Below the pieces are notes generated by a model that saw only the letters and a program-made list of their open reading frames with translations, was not told the DNA's origin and ran no database searches. The position numbers and the translations under genes were made by a program. This document shows, piece after piece, positions 25,798 through 34,319 of a DNA stretch of 64,000 bases. The DNA lies in contig JAQUMH010000005.1 in the NCBI GenBank assembly GCA_028718185.1, positions 106,032 through 170,031 of the forward strand, given 5' to 3'. Positions within the stretch are counted from its first letter, which is position 1. Every line of letters begins with the position of its first letter. This DNA comes from Elusimicrobiota bacterium (lineage in GTDB: Bacteria > Elusimicrobiota > UBA8919).

Positions 25798-26589
25798 ATG
25801 AAAATAGGGATATCGGGAAGGGTAATCGAGGTTGAATACAAGTATTGCGAGATAGGAGTAACTGATTTTTTTAAGTTAGCAAAGAAGTTAGGGTATGAAG
25901 CGGTAGAACTGCGTCCTACGCAGGTAAATTATAAAACACCGGATGCCGAGCTGGCAGAGTATAGAAAAGTTAAGGATGATTTAGGCCTGGATATTTCTTG
26001 TATAACAGCTTTTGGTGCAGATGAAAAAGATAAAAAATTTTCAGCGTTAGCCAGGTATGTAGAAATCAATAAACTGTTCAATTGTAATTTTGTTAAAACC
26101 TGGAGCGAAAATATAGAATGGTTAAGAGATGCGAGCGAGTATCTTGGAAGGTTTGGTATGAACATGATAATACAAACGCATACGCGCGGACCTTTTGAGA
26201 CGGTTAATGGGATACTGGTGACTTTAGGAAAGATACACAAAGATAACTTCGGGTTATATTATGACGCTTCACATTTATTTCTTACCCAGGACGATTACGG
26301 GATTGAAACTATAAAGAAACTCAATAAAAAAATATTCCAGGTTTCAATACAAAGTTTAGCAAGAGTTAATAAAGAAGATTCCGAAATGGAATATAAAGGT
26401 TATTATTACAAGAGAATGCCGTTAGGTAAAGACAGAGGAATAGATTACAAGTCAGTATTTAAAGGCCTAAAAGAAATTGGGTTTGACGGTTATATTACAA
26501 TTAATGATGCAAGACCTAAAGAAAAAAGTTATAAAGAATATGCAGAATATATGATAAAACAATTGAGGACATTTATAAATGATAATTGA
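25798..26589 (+). CDS. Sugar phosphate isomerase/epimerase-like TIM-barrel protein
   Basis: A 263-residue AP-endonuclease-2/xylose-isomerase-like barrel (MKIGISGRVIE, YEAVELRPTQV, IIQTHTRGPFETVNG, FGLYYDASHLFL, YITINDARP). The usual acidic and histidine metal ligands are present in part; the last is weak (TINDARP instead of a glutamate-rich strand). It is first of three co-directional genes with two amidohydrolases, the next overlapping by 11 bases, which suggests a small catabolic unit acting on a sugar-derived lactone or keto acid. No Shine-Dalgarno before the ATG; the upstream 100 bases are AT rich with a weak TTGAAA/TAAAAT pair. Confidence 0.82.
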   Translation: MKIGISGRVIEVEYKYCEIGVTDFFKLAKKLGYEAVELRPTQVNYKTPDAELAEYRKVKDDLGLDISCITAFGADEKDKKFSALARYVEINKLFNCNFVKTWSENIEWLRDASEYLGRFGMNMIIQTHTRGPFETVNGILVTLGKIHKDNFGLYYDASHLFLTQDDYGIETIKKLNKKIFQVSIQSLARVNKEDSEMEYKGYYYKRMPLGKDRGIDYKSVFKGLKEIGFDGYITINDARPKEKSYKEYAEYMIKQLRTFINDN

Positions 26590-27343
26590 TTGTCACGTTC
26601 ATTTTAAATTAGACGATGATAAAGATACTAAAGAGATGATAGAACTATCTAAAAGATTAGGGATAGACAAACTTTGCGTATCGGTAATAAAAAGCCTTGC
26701 TGTTTCACCGAAAGAGTTCATTCAATACAATGATTATCTTTTAAAAAATATGGAGAAATACAGTGACACAGTATTGGGATGGTGTTTTGTTAACCCCATA
26801 CATGTGAAAGAATCTGTTAAAGAATTTGAACGCTGCGTGAAGAATTACGGAATGATAGGATTAAAATTACTAAGTCAATGTAAATTTAACGACCCAAGGG
26901 TAATCCCGTTAATTCAGAAAGCGATAGAAATGGATGTCCCGATATTACAGCATTGCGGTCACCCTTGTCCTGATTTCAATAAACCGGGGATTATGCTGAC
27001 TGACCCTCTGGATATAGCTGAAATATCGGTAAAATATCCTAAACTAAAAATACTCCAGGCGCATATAGGCGGTGGCGGCGACTGGGAATGGGTTGTAAAA
27101 TCAATAAAAAATTGTCCTAATGTCTACTTAGATACAAGCGGAAGTGTGATAGATTCAGGTATGATAGAAATGGCAAAAGAATATTTAGGAGAAGACAGGT
27201 TAATATTTGGCAGTGATAACTTATTTTTTCAGGGATTAGCTAAAATTTTAGGAGCAGAAATTTCAGACAAAACCAGAAAATTAATTTTTGGAAAGAATAT
27301 AAAGTTTTTGTTGAAAAACAAAAACTTTGATTACACAGATTAA
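26579..27343 (+). CDS. Amidohydrolase family 2 protein
   Basis: A 254-residue TIM-barrel hydrolase. Metal ligands: HxH in MIIDCHVHFKL, histidine in PILQHCGHP, histidine in LQAHIGGGGDWEW and aspartate in IFGSDNLFF. This fits the PF04909 group (decarboxylases and lactonases). It overlaps the preceding isomerase-like gene by 11 bases and is therefore probably coupled to it. Substrate unknown. Confidence 0.88.
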   Translation: MIIDCHVHFKLDDDKDTKEMIELSKRLGIDKLCVSVIKSLAVSPKEFIQYNDYLLKNMEKYSDTVLGWCFVNPIHVKESVKEFERCVKNYGMIGLKLLSQCKFNDPRVIPLIQKAIEMDVPILQHCGHPCPDFNKPGIMLTDPLDIAEISVKYPKLKILQAHIGGGGDWEWVVKSIKNCPNVYLDTSGSVIDSGMIEMAKEYLGEDRLIFGSDNLFFQGLAKILGAEISDKTRKLIFGKNIKFLLKNKNFDYTD

Positions 27344-27366
27344 AACTGAGATTACGCAGATTGGGT
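27330..27366. repeat. Degenerate GATTACxCAGATT direct repeat
   Basis: GATTACACAGATT and GATTACGCAGATT stand 19 bases apart across the stop codon of the first amidohydrolase gene. Related words recur at about 50556-50592 upstream of the NfnB-like gene. Confidence 0.6.
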
Positions 27367-27402
27367 GCAGGCAATATTTCTGCATAATCGGTGAGTTAAA
27401 AA

Positions 27403-28194
27403 ATGATAATAGATACCGAAGTATATTTAGGGCACTGGCCTTTTCGTAAATTGAAATATAATACGGCAAAAAAAATGGTCGGGTTGATGGAAAAGAAAAA
27501 CATTGATAAAGCGATTGTTTCGTCTTTACATTCTGTTTTTTACAGGAACAGCCACACGGGGAATATAGAACTTCTGGAAGAAATAGCAAAATATAAAAAC
27601 AAACTGATACCATTTGCATGTATAAATCCTGCATATCCCGGCTGGGAAGAGGATTTAGAATATTGTTATAAAAAACTTAAAGTAAAAGGGATTAGAATCC
27701 ACCCTTATTATCATAATTATATTCCGAACGACAGCAACTGTGTAAAGTTATTCAGGAAAGCGGCGGATTACGGGTTGCCTGTCTCTGTAACAATATCGTT
27801 AGAAGACCAAAGACAACGGCACTGGCTGGTAAAACTGCCTTATATTTACGACAAGGAGGCAATACACACGCATATTATTGAATTGTTAAGAAAAAGTCCC
27901 GAGACAAATGTCATACTTATGCATAACGGGTATTTAGGCGGACATAGCGGGTATGATTATAAAATATTATTGCCGGTTGCAGACAAAAGAAAAGGAAAAG
28001 TTTTGTTCGGTTTGATAAACTTTCCGCTTACCAAGGACACAGTCAAAGAAATAGGTATAGAAAGGATAGTTTTTTCCACACAGATGCCTTTCAGGTATCC
28101 TGAGTTCAGTTTGATGATGACAAAACACCTGGAAATCAGTGCTAAAGAAAAAGAGAAAATATATTGGAAGAATATTTTGAAAATAATTAGATAA
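27403..28194 (+). CDS. Amidohydrolase-like protein with altered metal site
   Basis: A 263-residue amidohydrolase-2-like barrel. The first strand reads MIIDTEVYLGHWPF where relatives have an HxH, so that metal pair is missing. Later elements remain (VILMHNGYLGGHSG, IERIVFSTQMPF, the last lacking the usual aspartate). The fold is probably kept while metal-dependent catalysis is changed or lost. It is third in the cluster, 59 bases after the previous gene with repeats between. Confidence 0.75.
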   Translation: MIIDTEVYLGHWPFRKLKYNTAKKMVGLMEKKNIDKAIVSSLHSVFYRNSHTGNIELLEEIAKYKNKLIPFACINPAYPGWEEDLEYCYKKLKVKGIRIHPYYHNYIPNDSNCVKLFRKAADYGLPVSVTISLEDQRQRHWLVKLPYIYDKEAIHTHIIELLRKSPETNVILMHNGYLGGHSGYDYKILLPVADKRKGKVLFGLINFPLTKDTVKEIGIERIVFSTQMPFRYPEFSLMMTKHLEISAKEKEKIYWKNILKIIR

Positions 28195-28200
28195 GGACGT

Positions 28201-28311
28201 CCGAGGTCCAAAGTCCGAGGTCCGAAATCAAAAAGAAAAAGTCGTAGAGTTAATAGAGTTTTAGAGTTTAAACCCTAAAACCCTATAACGCTATAACCCA
28301 ATAACCTAATA
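28201..28311. repeat. 7-bp array followed by 8-bp array upstream of polX
   Basis: Plus-strand CCGAGGT, CCAAAGT, CCGAGGT, CCGAAAT occupy 28201-28228 at exact 7-base steps. Further on ACCCTAAA, ACCCTATA, ACGCTATA, ACCCAATA and ACCTAATA follow at exact 8-base steps over 28272-28311, ending at the polX ATG. Confidence 0.85.
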
Positions 28312-28315
28312 ACAC

Positions 28316-30022
28316 ATGAAAAACGTTGAGATTGCGAAAATATTAGATGAAATATCGGAATTGTTGTCTTTAAAAGGCGAAAGTGTGTTTAAAATTCGTG
28401 CATATGAAAAGGCTGCACGAAATATTGAATCTCTTACCCAAGATATAGCTGAAAAAATAAAAACCGGTGAAAAAATAGACGGGGTCGGCGAAAGTATATC
28501 CGAAAAAATCAAAGAATACCTTGAAACCGGAAAAATAAAATATATTGATGAATTAAAAAAGAGTTTTCCTGAAGGGCTTTTGGAAATAATGACTGTACAA
28601 AGCGTCGGACCAAAAAAAGCAAAGCTTTTATATGAGAAACTCGGCGTAAAAAACATTGATGAGCTTAAAAAAGCAGCTGAGGAAGGCAAAATAAGAGATA
28701 TTGAAACTCTTGGCGAAAAAACTGAACAGAATATATTAAAAGGTATTGAAATAATTAAAAAAGGGTCTGAACGAATGCTGATTTTAACCGCCCTCACTAC
28801 AGCGGAAGAAATTATCGGACAATTGAAAGATGAAGGTATAATCCAAATTTCCGAAGCGGGTAGTTTGAGACGGCGAAAAGAGACAATACGGGATATTGAT
28901 ATTTTATGCACCGCAAAAAATCCGGAAAAAATAATAGAAAAATTCTGTTCCCTGGGTAAGCAGGTCCTTGCAAAAGGCGAAACAAAATCAAGTATTCTTA
29001 CAAATGAAAATGTTCAGGTAGATTTAAGGATTGTTAAGGATGAAGAGTTCGGTTCTGCACTCCAGTATTTTACCGGCTCCCAGCAGCACAACATCGCTGT
29101 CCGGGGATTAGCAAAAGATATGGGATTCAAAATAAATGAATATGGAATTTTTGATATTAAAACTAACAAAATACTTGGCGGAAAAACAGAGAATGAAATA
29201 TATCAAAAATTAGGGCTTAAATACATACCGCCGGAATTAAGGGAAAATACCGGCGAGATAGAAGCAGCTAAAAAAAATAAATTACCTGAATTAGTTGAAC
29301 TTTCGGACATAAAAGGTGATACTCATATTCATACATTCTATTCGGACGGCAGGATGACTATTGAGCAAATTGCCGAAAAATTAAAAGGAACCGGATACGA
29401 GTGGGTAGGGATTTGCGACCATTCGCAATCATTGAAAGTTGCACGCGGGTTAGATATAAAAACGCTTAGAAAGAAAATTGATGAAATCAGAATATTTAAT
29501 GAAACTTCCAAAGACCTGCGGCTTTTATGCGGAAGTGAGGTCGATATTCTTTCTGACGGTACACTTGATTATCCCGATGAAGTATTAAAGGAACTGGATT
29601 TGGTAATCGCGTCAATCCATACCGGATTCAAACAAGATGAAAAAACAATTACAGGGCGGATAACAAAAGCTATCCAAAATAAATATTTAAATATTATCGG
29701 GCACCCGACCGGCAGGCTGTTAAATAAAAGAGACCCTTACTCAGTAAACCTTGAAGAGGTCATAAGTGCCGCTGCAGATTACGGGGTCGCTATTGAAATA
29801 AGCGGACATCCTGAACGGCTTGACTTACCGGATATCTGGTGCAGAAAAGCAAAAGAAAAAGGGACTAAGCTTTTTATCGGAACAGATTCTCATTCTGTCG
29901 AGCATCTGGAGTTTATGAAATTTGGAGTATTTGTTGCACGACGGGGCTGGCTTGAAAAAGATGATGTGCTTAACTGCCTGAGTTACCCTCAACTAAAAAA
30001 ATACCTTTCAAAAAAAAGATAA
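28316..30022 (+). CDS. polX: DNA polymerase/3'-5' exonuclease PolX
   Basis: A 568-residue bacterial family X polymerase: helix-hairpin-helix region (about 1-150; KIDGVGESISEKIKEY, SVGPKKAKLLY), nucleotidyltransferase core with the aspartates of RDIDILC and VQVDLRIV, then a PHP domain (from about 335) with HIHTFYSDG, CDHS, GSEVD, IASIHTGF, GHPTG and GTDSHS. It fills small gaps in base-excision repair and proofreads with the PHP site. There is no Shine-Dalgarno; the ATG directly follows the 8-bp repeat array. Confidence 0.95.
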   Translation: MKNVEIAKILDEISELLSLKGESVFKIRAYEKAARNIESLTQDIAEKIKTGEKIDGVGESISEKIKEYLETGKIKYIDELKKSFPEGLLEIMTVQSVGPKKAKLLYEKLGVKNIDELKKAAEEGKIRDIETLGEKTEQNILKGIEIIKKGSERMLILTALTTAEEIIGQLKDEGIIQISEAGSLRRRKETIRDIDILCTAKNPEKIIEKFCSLGKQVLAKGETKSSILTNENVQVDLRIVKDEEFGSALQYFTGSQQHNIAVRGLAKDMGFKINEYGIFDIKTNKILGGKTENEIYQKLGLKYIPPELRENTGEIEAAKKNKLPELVELSDIKGDTHIHTFYSDGRMTIEQIAEKLKGTGYEWVGICDHSQSLKVARGLDIKTLRKKIDEIRIFNETSKDLRLLCGSEVDILSDGTLDYPDEVLKELDLVIASIHTGFKQDEKTITGRITKAIQNKYLNIIGHPTGRLLNKRDPYSVNLEEVISAAADYGVAIEISGHPERLDLPDIWCRKAKEKGTKLFIGTDSHSVEHLEFMKFGVFVARRGWLEKDDVLNCLSYPQLKKYLSKKR

Positions 30023-30029
30023 GTTAGAT

Positions 30030-30063
30030 TACCATCCCGCACACTGATGTGGGGCGGGAATCT
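30030..30063. terminator. Hairpin between the convergent polX and downstream gene
   Basis: GATT and CCCGC pair with GCGGG and AATC around a loop containing CACTGATGTG, giving an imperfect stem between two convergent genes. A long T-run is missing, so its termination strength is uncertain. Confidence 0.4.
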
Positions 30064-30078
30064 ATATCATTAATATTC

Positions 30079-30429
30079 TTATTGACCTCCTGCCTGTTGT
30101 TTCAATTCTTCTTCTTTTTCTTTTTCTTTTGAAACTTTAGCCGGTTGCCAGCGGGAACCCACTTTTTTCCAGCAGTCAAGGTCCCATTTAACATCCCGCA
30201 AATTTGATATTCCTTTCAATGCTAAATCTAAATTTTTTAACAAATTCATAACAGCAACCGCTTCTAAATCCTGTGCTGCTCTTCCTGTAAATTCAAGAGA
30301 CCCTTTTATTTCAACATTCCCCTTTGTTGTACAAATTCTTAGTTTCTGGACATCAACCCATCTCTTTACAAGCTCAATTTTAACATTATTATTTATCTGC
30401 CAATCCATTTTACGGGAATATTCAACCAT
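30079..30429 (-). CDS. Conserved-looking small protein of unknown function, possibly BON-like
   Basis: A 116-residue soluble protein. The core VKRWVDVQKLRICTTKGNVEIKG then LKGISNLRDVKWDLDCW loosely recalls a BON-type alpha/beta module; the C-terminus is charged (KEKEKEEELKQQ). GGGAGG stands six bases upstream of the ATG, and the gene follows serS by 11 bases, so it is probably translated from the same mRNA. I do not recognise a firm family. Confidence 0.65.
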   Translation of the reverse strand: MVEYSRKMDWQINNNVKIELVKRWVDVQKLRICTTKGNVEIKGSLEFTGRAAQDLEAVAVMNLLKNLDLALKGISNLRDVKWDLDCWKKVGSRWQPAKVSKEKEKEEELKQQAGGQ

Positions 30430-30440
30430 ATCAGCCTCCC

Positions 30441-31721
30441 TTATCCGCCTATTTTATCTTTGCCGAAATATTTTATGAGATTTTTAGGAATTGAAACTGA
30501 GCCGTCTTTATTCTGGAAATTTTCCAAAATCGCTGCAAAAGTTCTTCCCACAGCAACACCGGAACCGTTTAATGTATGAACAAATTCAGGTTTTTTATCG
30601 CGACGGAACTTGCAGTTAAGCCGTCTTGCCTGGAAATCTTTACAGTTAGAAATTGAAGAAATCTCCCGCCAATTTTTCTCACCCGGCATCCATACTTCTA
30701 AATCATATGTCTTTGAAGACGAGAAACCCAAATCAGCAGTGCACAATTCTACTACCCTGTATGTTAGTTCGAGCTGTTTAAGAATCTCTTCCGCATCAGA
30801 AAGCATTTTTTCATGTTCTGCCGTTGAATCCTCAGGTTTAACATATTTTACAAGTTCAACTTTATTGAATTGGTGGTTCCTGATTAATCCGCGCGTGTCT
30901 TTCCCGTATGAACCTGCCTCCTGCCGGAAACAGGCAGTATAAGCGACATAATTTATCGGAAGTTGTTCTTCGGAAAGAATCTCGTCCCGATGAATATTTG
31001 TAAGCGGGACTTCCGCTGTAGGAATTAAATATACGCCATCGCCGCACTTGTAAAGTTCCTCTTCAAATTTTGGAAGCTGACCTGTTCCAACAAGACATTT
31101 TTTATCAACAATAAAAGGCGGAAAAATCTCTTTATACCCGCGTGACACATGAATATCTAGCATGAAATTAATTATCGCCCGTTCTAATTTTGCCCCATCG
31201 CCTTTAAGCAAAACAAACCTGCTCCCTGAAAGTTTTGACGCAGCCTCAAAATCCAGTATTTTCAGCCCTTCCCCAATCGTCTGGTGGTCGAGTACCTCTC
31301 CCTCTGCTCTCCGGTTTTCAGACCCCGGACTTCGGACTTCGGACTTCGGACTATATTCTCTAACAACCTTATTGTCTTCGGCAGATTTCCCGATGGGAAC
31401 AGAGTCGTCTAAAAGATTTGGTATATAAAGCAATTTATCAAAAAGTTCTACCTCGATTTTTTTAACATTTTCTTCGCCTTCTTTTATTTCCTGCTTTAAT
31501 ACCTGCATCTCTTTTATTAATTCGCCCTTGTTGGGCGGATTTTTACCTATCTCATCAGAAACTTTATTTCTTTTTGACTTTAATTCCTCATTTTCTTGAA
31601 GAACTTTTCTATAATTACTGTCAATAGAAATTATTTCGTCCAGGTTGAATTTTGCATTCCTGTTTTCCAGAGATTTTTTTACAATTTCAGGATTTTCCCT
31701 GATAAGTTTTATATCAATCAT
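30441..31721 (-). CDS. serS: Seryl-tRNA synthetase with a repeat-encoded insertion
   Basis: A 426-residue class II synthetase. The N-terminal coiled-coil arm (about 30-98) binds tRNA-Ser; motif 2 is CFRQEAGSYGKDTRGLIRNHQF and motif 3 lies in LNGSGVAVGRTFAAILENFQ. Between the arm and the catalytic core, residues about 124-142 (SPKSEVRSPGSENRRAEGE) replace the usual short linker before VLDHQTIGEGLKILDFE and come from a 7-bp repeat array. The insertion lies in a surface linker, so activity is probably kept. Confidence 0.96.
   Translation of the reverse strand: MIDIKLIRENPEIVKKSLENRNAKFNLDEIISIDSNYRKVLQENEELKSKRNKVSDEIGKNPPNKGELIKEMQVLKQEIKEGEENVKKIEVELFDKLLYIPNLLDDSVPIGKSAEDNKVVREYSPKSEVRSPGSENRRAEGEVLDHQTIGEGLKILDFEAASKLSGSRFVLLKGDGAKLERAIINFMLDIHVSRGYKEIFPPFIVDKKCLVGTGQLPKFEEELYKCGDGVYLIPTAEVPLTNIHRDEILSEEQLPINYVAYTACFRQEAGSYGKDTRGLIRNHQFNKVELVKYVKPEDSTAEHEKMLSDAEEILKQLELTYRVVELCTADLGFSSSKTYDLEVWMPGEKNWREISSISNCKDFQARRLNCKFRRDKKPEFVHTLNGSGVAVGRTFAAILENFQNKDGSVSIPKNLIKYFGKDKIGG
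31322..31353. repeat. 7-bp tandem array inside serS
   Basis: ACCCCGG then three copies of ACTTCGG at exact 7-base steps from 31322, and a partial fifth unit. They encode the PKSEVRSPG part of the SerRS insertion. Confidence 0.9.
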
Positions 31722-31754
31722 ATTTTTCTGTTTTTAGACACCAAATTCCCTGAT

Positions 31755-32519
31755 TTATTTAAATCCCATTTTTAAAAGATTATTATAACTGATTTTTAAG
31801 CTTTCAAACGGGTCACGTTGACAAATGTCCTGTTCTACTAAATACCATTTAACGCCCACATCCTCGCAAGCTTTTAATATTGACGGCCAGTTAAGATTAC
31901 CCTCTCCAATTTCACTCATTAACTGTTCTCTGCCGCGCATTACCAAATCTTTAAGATGCACTATCGGCATTCGTCCTTTAAACTTCTTAATCCACGCAGC
32001 AGGGTCACCGCCGCCGTGCTGTACCCAATAAGTATCTATTTCGAAATTAAATACTTTCGGGTCGCTTTCTTCAAATAAAATATCCATACCGGTACGCCCG
32101 TCATATTTTTCAAATTCAAAACTGTGATTGTGATAGATAAAAACCAACCCGCTATCAGTTAATTTTTTTGCTACTACAGAAGCTTCTTTTGCAAATTTTT
32201 TAAAACCTTCTTTATTGCTATACTCTGCCGGCATTGAACCAACCCCGATATATTTGCAGTCCCACAGGTGATGTTCATCAATAACTGCCTGTGTTTCATT
32301 GCATATACGAGTGTAGTTTAAATGCGTGCAGGTGATTTTTAAACCCTCGTTATCCACAATTTTTTTCAATTCTTTAGGGTCAATCGGTCCCAATCCGGAT
32401 ACTTGTACTGTATCATACCCGATAGCTTTTACTTTTTTCAACGAGGTTGCTATATCCTGAGGTGTCTTCATAAAATTCCTTAACGAATACAACTGTGCCC
32501 CTAAAACAGATTTTTTCAT
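31755..32519 (-). CDS. Sugar phosphate isomerase/epimerase (xylose-isomerase-like TIM barrel)
   Basis: A 254-residue barrel (LGAQLYSLRNFMKTP, YHNHSFEFEKYDGRTG, FEIDTYWVQHGGGDPA, PIVHLKDL, EIGEGNLNW, WYLVEQD) with the usual glutamate, aspartate and histidine metal ligands, as in the IolE/hexulose-type group. It sits between uxaC and serS on the same strand. A role in uronate or polyol sugar interconversion is plausible from its uxaC neighbour. Confidence 0.9.
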   Translation of the reverse strand: MKKSVLGAQLYSLRNFMKTPQDIATSLKKVKAIGYDTVQVSGLGPIDPKELKKIVDNEGLKITCTHLNYTRICNETQAVIDEHHLWDCKYIGVGSMPAEYSNKEGFKKFAKEASVVAKKLTDSGLVFIYHNHSFEFEKYDGRTGMDILFEESDPKVFNFEIDTYWVQHGGGDPAAWIKKFKGRMPIVHLKDLVMRGREQLMSEIGEGNLNWPSILKACEDVGVKWYLVEQDICQRDPFESLKISYNNLLKMGFK

Positions 32520-32570
32520 AAACTCTACTCCTCCTTTAATTTAACAGGTTTTCACTGTTTTTCAAATCAT

Positions 32571-32700
32571 GCACGCCAAGGGCGTGCTACTACAAACATT
32601 GATATTCCTATATATAAATGTAATGAAATAATCAATGAACTGTTGAAAAATCCGCTCACTCCCACCACAGAATCTTTGGCGGGCAAGAAACCGTTGGCGG
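32571..32700. repeat. CTAC-tailed hairpin and CTTTGGCGGGCAAG repeat between uxaC and the isomerase gene
   Basis: GCACGCC, loop AAG, GGCGTGC, then TACTACAAACATTG form a hairpin copy. About 70 bp further, AATCTTTGGCGGGCAAG is shared with positions near 50139 (inside the NfnB-like gene) and, diverged, with 61452. Confidence 0.75.
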
Positions 32701-32718
32701 ATGACCCGCATGAGCGTG

Positions 32719-34125
32719 TCATAATTTATAGGTTTGTTTTGCTAAACCATAAGCAGTGTCTTTTATCATTTCAAGCGCATCAGACATATCAATTATTTTT
32801 CTTGCAACAAGCCCTGCTATCCAGTTAGCATCAATACGTCTTGATAAATCGTGTCTTGCCGGAATTGAAAGGAAAGACCTTGAATCATCAACAAAACCTG
32901 TAGTGTTATAAAGTCCTGCCGTTTCTGTCACGCTCTGCCTGTATCTCGTCATCCCATTAATACTATCATGGAACCACCACGGCGCGCCGAGCTTCATAGC
33001 GGGATAATGCCCTGCTAAAGGAGCAAGTTCCCGCGAATAGTTAGTTTCATCAAGCGTGAAAACAACAAGTACTAATTTTGAATTATTTCCGTATTTATTC
33101 AACAACGGTTTCAGGTTTTTGGTAAATTCTATCTGAATCGGAATATCACATCCTTTATCGGGACCAAACTCTTCATAAACTTTTTGGTTGTGGTTCCTGT
33201 AACAACCGCAATGCATCTGCATTACCAGCCCGTCTTCAATACTCATACCTGCCATTTCCATTATAAGATGTCCCGTAAACCTTGCTGCATCTTCATTACT
33301 AACTTTGTTTTTTAAAGCATTTGTAAATATTTTATTCGCTTCTTCTTTACTTAATTCCCCGGTATATGGCGTCAAAACACCGCTATCGGTTGAAACAGCT
33401 CCCATTGATTTGAAAAACTGTCTTCTCTGCCGGATTGCTTCAATAAATGTTTTATAATCACAAATATTTATACCCGAAACAGCGCTTAATTTCTCAATAT
33501 TTTTCTTCCAATTCTTTGTATTTATATTTACAACAGAATCGGGTCTGAATGTAGGTAATATTCTGCCTTTCCAGCCGGAACTTTTTATTTTTTTATGATT
33601 TTCCAGAGTATCCGAAGCCTCATCCGTAGTGCAAAGTACTTCAATATTAAATTTATCAAACATCTTTCTCGGCGAGAATTCAGGGGATTTTAACTTCTTG
33701 TCAATTATGTCATAAATCTCCATTGCTGTTTCTTTTGTCAATTTGTATTTTATTCCGAACACATTTGAAAATTCGTAATTCAGCCATATCTCTGTAGGTG
33801 TTCCTCTATATAAATAGTAATTTTCAGCAAAAATCTTCCATATTTTTTTAGGGTCTGACTCCGCTTTACTGCCAATACCTAAAGATTCCAAAGAAATACC
33901 CTGGGAGTAAAGCATCCTGTAAAGATAATGGTCCGGGATTACGATTAATTCTGCCGGATTTCCAAAAGAACCATTGGAATCAGCAAAAAGTGCAGGATTG
34001 ACATGCCCGTGCGGGGCAACAATAGGAAGGTCACTGACTGATTCGTATAACGTCCCGGCAATTTTCTTTGTTTTAAGTTCCGGTTCAAAAAATCTGTCAG
34101 GATCTAAAATTAACTTTTTTTTCAT
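32719..34125 (-). CDS. uxaC: Glucuronate isomerase
   Basis: A 468-residue uronate isomerase of normal length: LPIVAPHGHVNPALF (HxH metal site), TFRPDSVVN, MQMHCGCYRNHN and FHDSINGMTRYRQSVTETAGLYNTTGFVDDSRSF, all typical. It converts D-glucuronate to D-fructuronate and D-galacturonate to D-tagaturonate. UxuA/UxaB partners are not in the window. It has its own consensus promoter. Confidence 0.95.
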   Translation of the reverse strand: MKKKLILDPDRFFEPELKTKKIAGTLYESVSDLPIVAPHGHVNPALFADSNGSFGNPAELIVIPDHYLYRMLYSQGISLESLGIGSKAESDPKKIWKIFAENYYLYRGTPTEIWLNYEFSNVFGIKYKLTKETAMEIYDIIDKKLKSPEFSPRKMFDKFNIEVLCTTDEASDTLENHKKIKSSGWKGRILPTFRPDSVVNINTKNWKKNIEKLSAVSGINICDYKTFIEAIRQRRQFFKSMGAVSTDSGVLTPYTGELSKEEANKIFTNALKNKVSNEDAARFTGHLIMEMAGMSIEDGLVMQMHCGCYRNHNQKVYEEFGPDKGCDIPIQIEFTKNLKPLLNKYGNNSKLVLVVFTLDETNYSRELAPLAGHYPAMKLGAPWWFHDSINGMTRYRQSVTETAGLYNTTGFVDDSRSFLSIPARHDLSRRIDANWIAGLVARKIIDMSDALEMIKDTAYGLAKQTYKL

Positions 34126-34156
34126 TATTATATACCCTATTTACTGCCTTTTATTT

Positions 34157-34185
34157 ATTATAACACTTTGTTAATTGGAAGTCAA
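34157..34185 (-). promoter_or_regulatory. uxaC: uxaC promoter
   Basis: Minus-strand TTGACT and TATAAT separated by 17 bases; predicted start at 34150, leader of about 25 bases. Confidence 0.75.
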
Positions 34186-34319
34186 ATATGTGTATAAATT
34201 CATTACAACACTTGAGGTTTGTGACAAAAAATGGTAAAGAACATCCAACAAATAGCACTATCGGTTTGTTCATTCAAGTCAACTACATTATCCTCTTCCC
34301 ATTTTGTACGTTACGCAGT

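Noticed and set aside
27403..28194. Calling the third amidohydrolase-like gene a pseudogene
   Set aside because: The frame is intact over a full domain length, so a functional but altered protein is more likely than decay.
32571..32600. CRISPR-like repeat units
   Set aside because: Hairpin copies are dispersed and variable in stem, without regular spacers or cas genes.
32643..32828. Plus-strand frame opposite the end of uxaC
   Set aside because: It begins in the CTTTGGCGGGCAAG repeat and continues as the antisense of uxaC.
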